In this document: positions 34,359-46,181 of the stretch, piece after piece
Layout of the letters: the number at the start of each line of letters is the position of its first letter
Numbering within the stretch: position 1 is the stretch's first letter
Assembly: GCA_001695595.3 (NCBI GenBank)
Contig: MBPM02000067.1
Coordinates: 62,001 to 126,000 of the forward strand
Length of the DNA: 64,000 bases
Direction of reading: 5' to 3'
Origin: Plasmopara viticola
Taxonomy: Eukaryota; Oomycota; Peronosporomycetes; Peronosporales; Peronosporaceae
Made by a program: the position numbers and the translations under genes
Notes under the pieces: generated by a model
The model's input: the letters and a program-made list of their open reading frames with translations, nothing else
The model's database searches: none
Told to the model about the DNA's origin: nothing

Positions 34359-34475
34359 AAAGAAGGTCAAGTGTGCACTAGTTGGTAAAATGCAAAGTCT
34401 GATCGTCGGAGAACTGCGTACCGGTACCTACCGATACTCCACGTCTGTGCGAGGCGCGCCTGCAAACGCAATCTT
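34359..34475 (-). repeat. minus-strand family-B LTR with an internal deletion
   Basis: On the minus strand the LTR start (GTCGACAAGATTGCG after the polypurine tract GAGTGAGAG) is joined at ~34400 to the LTR end (CTTTGCATTTTACCAACTAG...GACCTTC). The central U3 with GCGCCCGG and GATTGGC is absent. It is the 3' LTR of the minus-strand pol fragment on its right. Confidence 0.65.
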
Positions 34476-35996
34476 GTCGACACTCTCACTCGACTCGACA
34501 ACTTGTAGTGCGTGAACCGAGCTTGCCCCAGAGTATGCTAAATTGTGCTGCCGGAATAGACTTCATCATTAGGTCGGCCAGCATCTCGTGTGTCGAGCAG
34601 TATTCGAGAATCATTCGATCGCCTTCCACTTTTATGCGTATGTAGTGATAGCGAATGTAGATGTGTTTGGTGCGCTTGTGTGGCCCCATCTTCGACAGAA
34701 GCAGAGTACATGGCTTTGACGGAAGCAGCTCACGAGGTGACTTGGTTGAAACCTATTCTGTGCGAGCTTGGTGAGACATCAAGTAGTCAAGCGATCAAGA
34801 TCTATGATGGCGATCAAGTTTCCATCGCGCTGGCTAAGAATCCTGTCCTTCGTTTCTTACTTCTCCAGCTGACACATCCTCCATTCATCATGAACGCATA
34901 GCCGCTTGTGCTTCGACATGTTTCCAATCACCTGCCCAATTTGCATCCTAATAGCCTCGAACATCTTCTCGGTCTTGAACTTGAAGCGTATTGACATGCG
35001 TCTATGCTCCTTGCACGTAACGACAGACCCTTTTGAGTGTCTGCCAGTGAGTCGAGCTAGGTTCGAGGCAAATTGGCTGAGTACTACCAATGCGGCTGCT
35101 AGGTCTGGCCGAGGTTTAAACAAATACATGAGGCAGCCAGCAGCAATTCGATACGGAGCTTTTGCCATGGTCTCTCAAGGATTAAACCCTCCTTCGCACA
35201 TGGCCTTGGTCCTGGATCCTGCGGAGTCTTGACGAGATTGCTCTCTTCCATTTAAACTTTTTCAAATGTCGTTCGCAAACTTTACCTGACAAATATATAC
35301 GTTGCCGCTCACAGTGTCTTGATTCATCTCCATGCCCAAAAATGTTGATTCGACCAAGATCCGTCATCTCGAATCGCTCGCTAAGTGCCTTCTTAGTCAT
35401 CGTCAGCAGCTTGTCATTGTTGCATATAAGTACCAGGTCATCAACGTAAAGTGCTACGAGGATCAAATTATGGTCATTGCGCTTGACGTAAATACAATGG
35501 TCTGCATCACACTTTTTGAACTTCATCTCCAGCATGAACGTGCATTTGTCTGATTTCGCATTCGTGGTGACTGCTTCAAAGCATAGAGAGAGCGCTTTAG
35601 CTGTTAGACGTAGTTTGGGTATACATCGTCGACGCATCCAAACGGTTGTACCATGCGAATACTTGCATTCAGAATGCCGTTGAAAAAGGCTGTCGCGACG
35701 TCCATCTGATGCTACATCAAATTGTACTTGGCCGACAGACTTGATAGAATCCTGATCGAAGTAAACTTGGCCACTGGTGCAAAAGTCTCTTCGTAGTCGA
35801 CACCATACTTCTGAGAAAAGCCTTCGGCCACAAGTTGTGCCTTGAACTGCTCAATCTCCCCGGCTTTATTTTCCTTGATCCGGAAGACCTCTCTAAAGTT
35901 AATAGCCTTGCGACTTTCGGGCAAAGGTACTATATTCCAGGTCTTGTAGAACTCACTTCAGAGTTACACGCCGGTGGTCGGCATTTTTTCCATGTC
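34476..35996 (-). pseudogene. family-B reverse transcriptase and RNase H with a small internal inversion
   Basis: Minus strand from 35996: EDMEKMPTT, then an RT start (REVFRIKENKAGEIEQFKAQLVAEGFSQKYGVDYEETFAPVAKFTSI), a damaged middle, KKCDADHCIYVKRND and LVALYVDDLVLICNNDK (YVDD intact), a PYRIAAGCLMYLFKPRPDLAA segment and part of RNase H to ~34850. The next RNase H piece (STEAEYMAL...KIYDGD...ALAKNP) is on the plus strand at 34683-34850, and the final piece (HKRTKHIYI...LADLMMKS) is again on the minus strand at 34689-34476. The three pieces are consecutive in the protein. Confidence 0.85.
34683..34850 (+). pseudogene. inverted RNase H segment
   Basis: Plus-strand codons SSTEAEYMALTEAAHEVTWL, PILCELGETSSSQAIKIYDGD and VSIALAKNP fill exactly the gap between the two minus-strand RNase H pieces on either side. 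A ~165-bp in-place inversion explains this better than independent insertions. Confidence 0.8.
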
Positions 35997-38262
35997 TTCG
36001 GGCTTAAAACAGAGTCCACGCGACTTGGTTCCTTGAGGGTAACGGAGAATTCTCTTGACTGCACTTCAATGCTCGTCTTGAGGAGTTCCACAAATCGCGA
36101 CGCGTATCCAACGGCAAGGGCGATGTCCGGGCGAGTCGCTGTCATTAGATGCATGAGTGCACCGACTGCTTCACGGAAGATGCATTTGTTGCTGTCGGCT
36201 TGTCACTCGGAACAAGTCGAATACTTGGATTCGCCGGGCTCGCAACGGGCTTGGTGTCGTGCATGCCGAACCGCTTGAGTATGTTTTCAATGCAGTGCCG
36301 CTGGCACACTGTCAAACTGCCGCAAGTGTTTTTCACCAACTTCATACCTAGAAAGAAGACGCTTTCACCACTCGAAGCGCATCTTCAAGTCATTCTTGGT
36401 GCGCGCGATATGTTTGGTCGAGCTTCCTGTGACGAGTACATCGTCGGCGTAAGCCAGAAGCAGTACGCAGTGACTATCCACGATCTTATTGTACAGGCAG
36501 CGATAGCTGAAACTTGGAAGCCGATGGAGCACATGAATTCGTCGAAGGTCTCGTTCCAAACTCGCGAGGTTTGCTTGAGTTCATAGATGGCCTTAACCAG
36601 CTCAAGACAGTCGAGCTCACCATCGACTCAACTCCTTCCAGCGTTGTGCGAAATACTTGCTCCTTCATGACGACATCCAAGAATGCTGTCACCACGTGGT
36701 CAAGAGGCCAGTCGAAGTACTTTGCGATTGCGATGACCATTCGCAATGTCATAACAGGTGAGAATGTCTCCGTGTAGTCGATGCCGTACTTTTGCTTGGA
36801 CCCTTTTTCAATGAAGCGCGCTTTATACTTCTCAATCGATCCATCAGCTTTGCGCTTGGCCCTGGATGCCCATTCAGTGCCAATGAAATGTTGTTCATTC
36901 GGTAGTTTTGCCGCTTAAATACTCCACGAAGTTGCATCGACTCAAGCTCTCCTTGAATGGCTTTGCGCCAGTGCATTTGTTCCGGTCCATTAATTGCGTC
37001 TTGATATTGGCTCGGTAAGGTCAGTAACTTCCACAGCGTTACCGCTTGCTCGCCATGTTCCATCCGCTGGAGACATGCCGTCTTCGTGAACTTGACCGTC
37101 TTTTTCTTCGTCATCCACCGTAGTGGGCACGCCTGGTCGGCGTTCAGCTTGAGGCTGAACGGGATCTTCGGGGGCATTTGCTTCTCTCAAACCAATATTT
37201 TGAAGAGTTGAGCGCGCATTTGAGGTCCTGTTGTGCAAGCTTGAGTTGTTGGGCTTGCGCTCTCCTGTTTACTTAAACCCGTCGGTCCTGAGTCGCCGAT
37301 ATCGAGGGAGTCGAAGTCGAATAGCGAATTATGGTCGTCATCGTCTGAGCGTTCCGCAAAGATGCCGAAGCTTGATTCGTCGAAGTTGACGTCGCGACTG
37401 ATCTCCAACTTCCCTGCTTCGATGTCGAAGACGCGGCATGCTTTAATAGGTTCCACGTAGCCGATAAAAATTCCTCACGAGCCTTGGCGTCCCACTGGAG
37501 TCGTTTTTCTCTTGGTGTGAGGATCGAAGCCTTGCACCCATGGTAGAGCGCCCGCTGAGCATGCGAGATGTACAGGAATATGTGTTTGACGCTTGGCTTG
37601 GTCTTCTTAACAAATTTGTAAGGCGTTTTGGCGGGCACTTGTGGATATGGTAGTCGGAGTTTGATGTAGATCGCTGCCATTGCCGCTTAAGCCCGAAATC
37701 TTTTGTCCAAACAGCGTGATGTAACATGTTGCGATCGATCGTAACGATAGGCCGTTTGGCTTGCACTGTGGTGCCGTTTGTCTGGTGCGCGTAGCGGACT
37801 GTGGGCTGCAAATCATTTATACACCGCTTGCTTCGTCCGTGATGATCAGCAAATATCTGCTGTCACCAAGCGACTCGTGCACCATTGATCCGCAGTTGTC
37901 GAAGTGCTGAAACTCAAATGGGACATACTTGGGCTTGTTTGGGTTGCTCGGGAATAGTTTTCGGACCACCTTTCCTTGGTGGCATCCTCAGCACAGATCA
38001 GATGACTTAAAGGGTGGCTTGACATCCTTGATCATGTTGCTGTTGATCATTTTGCGAAGGATATTAATCGGAGCATGACCCATGCGAGCGTGCTAGTCCA
38101 CATCGCTACCTTGCACGACTGCATTGACACAGCGCTGCGGCGTTCGAAGTCAGTAAGCTCCGTTGATGAGATCCGCAGTCGCAAGAATTTGATTGGACTT
38201 CTTGCGTGCAACTTGCATCTTGGACCCGTCAGACACAACCTGGAACTGGCCACTCTTGTTCC
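35997..38262 (-). pseudogene. family-A pol fragment: pre-integrase to RNase H, minus strand
   Basis: Minus strand from 38262: [43 protein letters not shown] (zinc domain), integrase pieces such as HFDNCGSM and YAHQTNGT, the post-integrase part AKTPYKFVKKTKPSVKH and [27 protein letters not shown] (37456-37330), an RT piece [38 protein letters not shown] (family YVDD changed to YADD), ENILKRFGMHD, and [18 protein letters not shown] of RNase H. It ends at ~35997 after codons for GLCFK, where family-B RT sequence starts. Stops and shifts occur throughout. Confidence 0.85.
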
Positions 38263-38806
38263 ACGCTACCTGCAAGGAACCGAGCCACATGGTTTTTGCT
38301 TCAAGCTCGGCAACAAGGCAGACTTTCGTGGAACTTTCGACGCAGACTGGGACGGAGATCATGCTGACCGCAAGTCGACTTCGGGCTATGTTTTATGCTG
38401 GTGAGTGCTTCTGTGAGATAAGGAGGCAGGAAGCAGTCAAGTGTGTAGCTGTATACGAGCAAAGCGGAGTACATTGCGCTAAGCCTAGCGATTCAAGAGG
38501 GCAAGTGGTGCATCGTCTACTCCGCGAGATTCTAGCTGCAGCGACGGACAAGTCGGAGCCCAAGCTCACGATCCTGAAAGACACCCAGTCGTGTATCAAG
38601 ATGACAAAGAGCCCGGTGAATTATGGTCGGGCCAAGCACATCGACATCAAGTATCACTACATTTATGATGAGGTCAGGCGGTAAAGTCAACTCGGAGTAC
38701 TGCGAGACTGCGATCATGCTGGCGGACATGATGACAAAGGGTTAACCAGGACCGCGCCACTAGGACTTGATGGCAGCGCTCGGCATACTTGCGTGTTCGC
38801 ATTGAG
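38263..38806 (+). pseudogene. family-A RNase H fragment
   Basis: Plus strand: [40 protein letters not shown] (catalytic Asp region; active copies read YSDADWAGD), a shifted SAPV..GSKKQ segment, [17 protein letters not shown] codons, [28 protein letters not shown] and LADMMTKG. It ends in the purine tract TTGAGGGAGCG before an LTR. Several single-base shifts are needed to read it through. Confidence 0.85.
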
Positions 38807-39075
38807 GGAGCGTATTATAAGTTATGGCTTTCCGGTAACGTACACAACCCAAATCGGTCCAATCCGAGCCTCGGTTCAACATAGGTTTTACTTTTAAGGG
38901 TTTAACAAACAACTTTATGCAGAATGAGTGGTTTTGAAAAGTAGAAGTGTAAGTCTCAATTAATCAATAACTTCCAAATATTCCTTCTTCTCCTCAAGTG
39001 TTGACGCTCCGGTTCTCCTGCGCGCAGACTCTTCGCTTCTACTCTTTCGTCGTCTCCAGCTCTTTCGACAAGCAG
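38807..39075 (+). repeat. family-A LTR, long-U3 subtype (A2)
   Basis: Begins after the purine tract near 38812 and contains GGTAACGTACACAACCC, CCGAGCCTCGGTTC, GTGTAAGTCTCAATTAATC, AATATTCCTTCTTCTCC and GCGCAGACTCTTCG, ending near TCTTTCGACAA. The last ~90 bp resemble the leader of the A1 LTRs at 51306 and 55699, whereas the first half differs. Confidence 0.75.
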
Positions 39076-39335
39076 AAATGTACCGGAAGCTACCGATACT
39101 GATATCGGTTAAAGATGCGACCAAGCAATGATGAGGTCACGGATAGGTGCGTGGACAGGCGCACTCACGATAATTGCGCCCGAACAGGAAGATGATTGCG
39201 CCGGGATGGTTAGTAGTTGTGACTCAGATAAATGATTGGCTTAGATATAGCAAATAGTTGCAAGCTAAGGACCTTATGAATAAATTTGCTTCGTATTTTA
39301 CCGACTAGTGCTCACTTGACCTTTTAAATGATTTG
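39076..39335 (+). repeat. family-B-type LTR fragment
   Basis: Carries GTACCGGAAGCTACCGATACTG, GATATCGGTTAAAGATGCGACC, GCGCACTCACGATAATTGCGCCCG, AGATGATTGCGCCGGG, TGATTGGCTTAGATATAGC and CTCACTTGACCTTTT. Its first ~15 bases and its TG start are not clear. It touches the A2 LTR on its left, so the two are probably joined by deletion. Confidence 0.7.
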
Positions 39336-39722
39336 ATGTAGCTCATACGCGTTCGTTTGCCAAGTGAACATCCGTTACACGTTTCCCACTGCTCATCGGA
39401 CGCAATGACAAAAGCATTTCCATATTTTTTCTCAGCAAAGGAAACCAGTCCACTAAAGCCTATTTCACCAAGTCAAAGGCGCTAGAGGCACAAGTAGATG
39501 CGCCCATGGCATTCCATCGAAATTGTCGTATTTTTATCTTCAGCCCAAGTTGGTGTCATGCCGAGCTAAAGCAATCCTTTGCCGTCGCGCGCTCCAAGCT
39601 CCACCGAACATATTTTGCATTAGCAAACAATTATCTTGCATAAGGGTAATTGGTCCGATATCCTTTGTTGAACGACTCCCTTCGAGTTGTCATGAAAGCG
39701 CAAGAATCGCTTTTAGCCACAT
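39336..39722 (-). pseudogene. family-B protease/pre-integrase fragment, minus strand
   Basis: Minus-strand codons near 39360-39420 give a QWETCNGCSLGKRTR-like end of the zinc domain; upstream pieces near 39600-39700 resemble the VGRFTKDI..ITLMQDNCLLMQNMFGGAWSARRQRIA region of the pre-integrase segment. The fragment is strongly decayed and cut on both sides. Confidence 0.6.
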
Positions 39723-41460
39723 GTGACACAAATCATGATTCAGCTTTTTCTCGCTACGAGCGACTTGAGATTGGGGTTGAGGATAAAAGTGCGCCTGAGT
39801 GACTTGACGAGCGGTAAGCCAAGCGCAAATCGGTCGAGCGCATGGCCAATAAACAAGAGATTGAAGCAGAAAAACGCGGCCAAAGATGATTCGGAGCCAA
39901 CCGTCTTTTGGCATGCACGCGCTAATGTTGTCAAACCTTGCAGAGTTTTGAGCCGGCGAGCTACCAGGAAGCTGTAGCAGACAAGGTTAAGTACGCTGGT
40001 GCAAGGCAGTCTGTGCAGAACTGGTCTCTATGCTAATATGCGGGTTATTTCGTACTGTTAAACATCTAACAGAACAACACGCCATTTAAACAAAGTGAGA
40101 GCTTAAGGTTAAGCATAAAGTTGACGGACCGATTGATAAACACAGGGCGCGCCTTATCGCAAAAGCATTCAGACAGCAATACGACATCGACTACACAAAG
40201 ACATTTTCGTCCGTGTTCATATATGTCACTCTTCGTATGGTGATCAGCTTAATTAAGTATTTTGGATGGCCTTCTGACCAACTTGGTGTTGTTACGGCAT
40301 TTCTCTACGGCTTTTAAAGGAAGTGATTTATCGTGTGGTACCAGAAAGATGAAGCTTCGAAGTAATTTCGGTCGCTTGGACCTTGTAAAAGCGATTTACG
40401 GCCTCGAATAAGCATCACGGATTTGGAATGAGACTTTCAATGAGCTCGTTTGCTTTATTCGGCTCTATGTATTTGCTTTCAACCCGCGCCTCTATATTTA
40501 TACGACGGTCATTGCATACTGCTATTAACTTGCGTGAACGATGTTTCCATCACTGCCAATCGGCTGAGCTTTTTGCGCAATTGTAAAGCAGTCTGAAGTC
40601 ACGCTTCGAGATGACGGACGGTGGAAAGTGTGCTTACGTTCCGGATGACGACAACGACAGTGTTACACTATGCCAGAGACGCTATGTCGACGACATTTTT
40701 AAGCAATTTGAAATGAGTGGTAACGAATTCGACAGACTTGAGCTCACAACTAGTGCCAAATGCGGCAGCAACAAAGATTGGTGCTGCATTTCAAAGTGGT
40801 CGGTGCAATGATGCATTTAGCGACTGCGGCACGTCCAGACATTACTTTTGTTGTTGGATATGTATCACGTTGTTTGAAAAATCTACAAAGTGATCACTGG
40901 GTTGCAATATAAAGTTTTGTTTTGCTTGGTTCAACAAAGCAAGTCGCTTGCACCACATTTTTAAGAGTGATAAAGTGGACCTTCGTAGATATTTGTATGC
41001 AAACTCGGCTGGCAATCATACTGACCGCAAGTCAACTTCTGGCTGTGCATTTGTTTTTATGGTTCACCTGTAAATTGGAAGAACGAGAAACAACCAAGCG
41101 TTTTACTATTGACCAACGCAGCCTATTACATCGCACTTAGCCTGGCGATACAAAAAGACAAGTTGGACCATCGCGTTCTTAGCATAATTTAAAGTGCAGC
41201 TGACTAACACAAAACAAAATAAAGTCTCATAGCGATTACCAGTCATGTATCACGATGACGAAGAACCTGGTCAGTCATGAAACATAGACTTCAGATATCA
41301 GCACATTCGTGACAAGATGAAGTGAGGTTGAGTCAAGCTTGTGTATTGCGAGACTTTAGCAATGCTGAGCGAAATCGTGACAACGGCACTTCCAGGACCA
41401 CGTCATGCTGACCTAATGAAAATTGTTTGAGCTTACGCATGCTTGCATTGAGGGGAAGTA
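39723..41460 (+). pseudogene. family-A reverse transcriptase and RNase H, decayed
   Basis: Linker codons ANRSSAWPI..., VFWHARANVV and EPASYQEAV (39830-39990) precede RT pieces DGPIDKHRARLIAKAFRQQYDIDYTKTFSSVF (~40130), [23 protein letters not shown] (~40300) and GGKCAYVPDDDN...CQRRYVDDIFKQFEM (40619-40730). RNase H pieces follow ([56 protein letters not shown]) up to the purine tract GAGGGGAAG at ~41451. The YVDD region (~40510) is no longer readable. Many stops. Confidence 0.82.
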
Positions 41461-41845
41461 TTAAAGGTAGCCGGTTTACCGCAGTTTGTTCCGGCCTCCT
41501 AGGCTAATCCGATACGAGAGGCTGTCCAACGGTTAGCCGAACAATGATGGCGTCATGGATCGGCACATGGATAGGCGCACCAAGAATGAATGTACCCAAA
41601 CGATTAATTGATTGCGTCTTGGATGTTAAATTGCTTGCTTTCGGATAGTGACGTTTTTGATTAGCTTACATAAGCAATTGGTTTAGAGTAGCATGTAATT
41701 GCGAAATAAGGATCCTATACACATTCACTTTGAAATCTTCCTTCTTCTCCACATTTGTTTTCTATTAGTCTTCCCTCACGCAAATTTTTTCGTACAAGTC
41801 CCACTTCTTTGCCTTCGCTTCGCTCGCCTTCTCACTTTTTGTACC
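41461..41845 (+). repeat. family-A LTR (A1-like)
   Basis: Follows the purine tract and begins TTAAAGGTAGCCGGTTTACC, clearly related to TTGAAGGTAACCGGTTTCCC of the young elements. Contains GGCTGTCCAACGG, GATGGCGTCATGGATCGGC, TTGGTTTAGAGTAGCATG and TTCACTTTGAAATCTTCC. Its right end is estimated where family-B minus-strand coding sequence starts. Confidence 0.75.
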
Positions 41846-42955
41846 ATGTTGCTAATTTCGTCCAGAATGGAATTGAAGAAGGCTGTTTTGACGTTCATCT
41901 GGTGCAACATCAAATTGTACTTGGCTGACAAACTTAACAAAATCTGGTCGAAGTAAACTTGGCTACTGGTGCATGTTTTTTTTTTGTAATTAGCACCATA
42001 TCTTTGAGAAGCCTCGAACCAGTTGATGTTTCCGGCTTATTTTTCTTGATCCGGAAAACCCGTCTACAGCCAATACCCTTACGACTTAAATGCAACGGTA
42101 CTTATTGTTCTTGCGAAGAGAACTCACTCCAGTGTCACACGCCTTCTTCTATTTGGTTGCGTTTGTAGATTCCATTGCCGACTTGTACGCAGTCAGCAGA
42201 TCTCCACCGAAATCACAACAAAGGCCGCTTCAAAAGTCTTGGGTCATCGCAGACATCTTATTCAGCGACCGAAACGACTTGGCCCATTTGCTATTTGAAT
42301 TTGCGATGCTTTTTGTAAGGTATTGATTTTATTGGTATCGTTTGCTACCGGACTATAAATTGAAGTTCACGATAGATTGATTCCCCGAGTGCTGCTTACT
42401 TTCAGACGCCCTTTTTGATCTTGCATCGCAATAGACTGATTTAGTATCTTTATATACAGCTTGTCGTGACTTATTACTTTGTATACCGTCGTCAAAAGTA
42501 AATTCCATAAATTGTGCCTCCCAATCAATCAGTACGGAACCGCTAACAGATTTAGAGGCTGTACGGTTTCTCATGTTCTTATTAGCCAAGAAACCGGTAG
42601 CGGGCCGAACAAGAGTCAACTTCTGACCGTTTCTCTTTCGGAATCGAGACATATAAATGGCAACCGAACACCTCCAGGTTCGACAGCAAAAGGTTCTTGC
42701 CAGTCCACACTTGATTTGACGACTTGTCATGACGAACTGCTCGTGTAAGGCATCGATTGCAAGGAAACGCAGCAGTCAAAACAGCTTCACCCTAATACGA
42801 TAATGGCAGACTAGGGCGCTTTAGCATGCTCCAGCTGCACTTAACAAATGCACGATTCTTGCGCTCTGCAACAACTTTTAGTTGTGGCGTGTATGGCGGC
42901 AAAAACTTCTGTTTGAAGCCATGTTTTGCACAATGTTTTTGCTATCACTCTAAAA
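41846..42955 (-). pseudogene. family-B integrase end and RT start, minus strand
   Basis: Minus strand from 42955: codons of PPYTPQLKVVAERKNRAFVK (integrase Glu region, ~42900-42845), TAAFPCNRCLTRAVRHDKSSNQVWTGKNLLLSNLEVFGCHLYVSIPKEKRSEVD (42779-42610), SGSVLIDWEAQFMEFTFDDG (~42530), then RT N-terminal pieces to ~41850 ending in TSKQPSSIPF-like codons. The copy lacks everything before integrase and after the RT start. Confidence 0.78.
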
Positions 42956-42965
42956 TTGTATCTGC

Positions 42966-43225
42966 TGTTGAAAGAGCTGAAGAAGATGAAGGAGTAAAAG
43001 CAAAGAGTCTGCGCGTTGGAAAACCGAAGCGAAGACACTTGAGCAGAAGAAGGAATATTTGGAAGTGATTGATTTTTTGGGACTTACACTTTTGCTTCTC
43101 GAAACTACTCCCTCTACATAGCGCAATTACCTTAGACCTTACAGAGTAAAACCTATGTGAAATCGCGGTTTCAATTAGACCAGGTTGGGTTGTGTACGTT
43201 ACCGAAAACCTATAATCCATAATAC
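42966..43225 (-). repeat. A2 element 3' LTR
   Basis: The minus strand ends CTTCAGCTCTTTCAACA at 42966 and begins near 43225 with GATTATAGGTTTTCGGTAACG. Landmarks shared with the 5' LTR of the same element: GTACACAACCCAACC, GTAAGTCCCAAAAAATCAATCAC, CTTCCAAATATTCC and GCGCAGACTC. Confidence 0.8.
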
Positions 43226-44026
43226 GCCCTAGTGTCACGCTGCCGTCAGCGTTGTCCAACATTTCGAAAGCGTGTTCAAATCGCTCTTGGTACGCGCAAT
43301 CAGCTCACTTCAGCTGCCGGTATTACCGTACGCCAGCAAAAATACTTACTGTCCGTCTGTAACCTTGATTAACAGACATGGGTCGAAATGGGACATTTGT
43401 AAACCGATCGAGCACACATACTCGTCAAAAGTATCGTTCCACACGTGCAAAGCTTGCTTCAGGCCGTACATCACCTTCACCAACTCCAAACAATTGTAAT
43501 CACTGTCGAGCTTCACTCCTTCTGGCACCACACAATACACAACTTCTTTCATAACGCCGTAAAGGAACGCCGCCACCACATCGAGTTGATCCAGAGGCCA
43601 CCCATAGTACTTGGTCATGCTGACCACCATTCGCAGTGTCACATACTTGACAATGGGCGAAAACGTTTTCGTGTGGTCAATGCCGTACTATTGCTTAAAA
43701 CTTTTAGCTTGAAGGCGAGCCTCATACTTCTCAATCGATTCGTCGACCCAGCGCTTGACCTCGAACACCAACTTAGTTTCAATAGCTTGCTGTCCGGTGG
43801 GCAGTTTAGCAGCTCGAAACACACCACAAAGCTGCATCGAGTCCAGTTCTGTATGGATCGCCTTACGCCAGTGAGCTTGATCAAGCCCGCTAACAGTATC
43901 CTGGAATGTCGCTGGTTCTAACAAATCACCGGGTTCGACTGCGTTGGCACTTGCTCGCCAAAAGACAGGAGGGGTAGAGTCATCGTCCGATGTGTCTTTT
44001 TTTCTCTTCTTCATTTGCGAGATCAC
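43226..44026 (-). pseudogene. A2 linker and reverse transcriptase
   Basis: 44026-43688: [51 protein letters not shown] and SIEKYEARLQAKSFKQ. 43642-43346: [33 protein letters not shown] (first catalytic Asp kept), YGLKQALHVWNDTFDE and FDPCLLIKV. The second motif lies at ~43330 (FLLAYGNTGS), where the YVDD motif is lost. One stop separates the two main frames. The FQDTVS stretch is absent from the young A1 copies. Confidence 0.82.
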
Positions 44027-45333
44027 GCGGCATCCGCTCGACTAATTCGCGCTTGGCTCGACGTTCGTTTGACCCTTCAAGAGCATTTTCCTCTTCGAGT
44101 CCAGCTCCGTGGTGCTCATTTTTGGTGCTTGTCGAGACGCGGTCAGTATTTCTTAAACCTGTACGATCCTTGCGCTTTCCCGTCTGCTTAAAGATCATCT
44201 GGTTAGCTGCATCCGAATGCTCAGCGAGTTGGGTCTTCGTTATCGTCGTGATCACCAATACTCGTATTCGAGATGCCGAAACAAGATTAATCGAAAGTGA
44301 CATCGCGAGTAATCACTACTCGCCCGGCCTCAATGTCAAACCCTCTGTTAGCCCCTGACACCTCTTCGTGACACACAAAAGTACCTGCTCAGGCCTTGGG
44401 GTCCCACTTGAGCCGCTTCTCTTTCGGAGTGAGGACGTATGTTCGGCACTCAATATCACGCATTTGCTTGATGCTCGGCCTAATCTTGTGCGCGATCTCG
44501 AATGGACTCTTGTCGTCGGTCTTAGGCGACGGGAGGCGATTTTTTATGTACATAGCAGCTTCACCCCAAAGACATTTGTCGAACTCGTCATGGTGCAATT
44601 TGCTGCGGCCAATCGTGACGATGGTACGGATGGCGCGCTCCGCTGTGCCGTTGGTCTGTCGTGCGTATGGCACCGTGGTCAACTGCTCAGTATCCCCATA
44701 TTCGTGACTACTCGGAACGAGCTGGTTTGCGGGCTCCGTCGTGTAGTACAAACTTGATCTTCTTGCCGAACTGTGCGGTTTTTGAACCAGCTTTCCTTGC
44801 TGATACCCTCGGCATGCACTTGATCCGCGTGACTTGATAGAAACGTTTGCATCCTTGATCATGTTTATGGTCACCATCTTGCAAAGCACGTCGACTGGAG
44901 CGTAGCCCATCCGTGAGTGCAAGTCGGCACCACTGGTTTCACGTGTAGTCGCATTTGTCGAGCGCTGTGCCGTGAGAAGCCAACACAGTCCATCTACAAA
45001 ATCTGCTGTGGCCACCACTCGATGCAAATATTTCTGCACAATGTGCATGTGCGCGCCATCAAACACCACGTGGAACTTGTTGATCTGCAGCACGTACAGC
45101 AGGATCTTGTTCATCATCGGCACGTATAGTATATCCTTGATCTCGATGTCTCGTTCTTCACCATCAGACAGAACTACTCGTTCAATTATGGTGGAAACGC
45201 CCTTGATTTCGGCCTTGTTGCCGTCAGCCACAGTTAGTTCGCCTTTGTCTTGCTCATTTAGCATGACGAATCTAGCCTTGTTGTTGCAATTATAATGCGT
45301 AACACCGCTGTCGATCGCCGACGTCCCTGGCAT
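44027..45333 (-). pseudogene. A2 protease and integrase with core deletion
   Basis: A 314-codon open stretch (45333-44389) starts at the protease motif AIDSGVTHYNCNNK, passes through [22 protein letters not shown] and HSRMGYAPVDVLCKMV of the zinc domain, and continues in one frame to [20 protein letters not shown]. After VQKPHSS it jumps to a frame-shifted TTEPANQLVPSS stretch and then [21 protein letters not shown]. The region with the first two catalytic Asp residues is thus deleted or out of frame; only the Glu segment remains. 44340-44027 holds the post-integrase linker in broken frames. Confidence 0.85.
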
Positions 45334-46165
45334 ACTCTTGCCCGTTGAAGTTCACAGTCTGGCGATACAGCAAACGCGACACGGTTGTACTCGTAGTCGT
45401 CAGTGGGTAGATAATGAATGTCGTTGGCTCCGTGTTCACGAGCATGGCAGCCGCGTCGAGCACCTAGATTGTCGTCCTTTTACTTGGTCCAGCACCGCTC
45501 CACCGAGTGCCTCAATTTCCCACAACACGTGCACTGGCGAGACTCACTCTCACCACCAGACGCCTTCGCCGCATCTTCAGTCTTGATCACTGGAGTCTTC
45601 GCACTACTTAATATGCCTTTTTGTAAGCACAATTACAACGTCTCGCGGCCGCAGTTCTGCGTTGCTGATCACCAAGTTGAGGACAACGTTCTCGAATCTC
45701 CTAGGGCGACTTCACTACAAGCAGATCGCAACATCTTCTTCCACATCTTGGCACCAATGCTGCTGAGCTCGGCGCTGATATTGAGGTCTTCGTTGCAATG
45801 GAGCATGACGTTGTCACCTTCCGCCAATTCCATGCTGAAGAATTGACGCCCGGCCTTCTGCGATCCATCGTTTAGCGTCTTGATACGTTGTCACGCGACC
45901 CACGCTTCCTCGCAGTCATCAACCACGTGGAGACAGTCGGCCTTCATATGCAGGAGCATCAGACCGGAAGAGACGTTGCTGGTCTTGACGTACCCGTCCG
46001 CAGCGCAAGAATCAACGAAGGTCAGAGTCACCTTTCGGTTGACCACGTGCCAAACCGACTTGATCAGGAACACGCCTCGTATGTAGCGCTCCACGTGGCA
46101 AAATTGTTGCCGTTAAACTTCTCGATGGCGATCTTGGCCGAGACGTTGTGCGCAGAGGACAGGAC
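45334..46165 (-). pseudogene. A2 gag, broken
   Basis: Minus-strand pieces in order: [19 protein letters not shown] (46150-46090), [64 protein letters not shown] (46094-45891), a [59 protein letters not shown] region with shifts, ending in [19 protein letters not shown] knuckle codons (~45540-45480). The knuckle's His is replaced in part of the motif. The expected start is ruined: the binding site reads GATTTTGAGTCTTATGG. Confidence 0.82.
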
Positions 46166-46181
46166 CATAAGACTCAAAATC

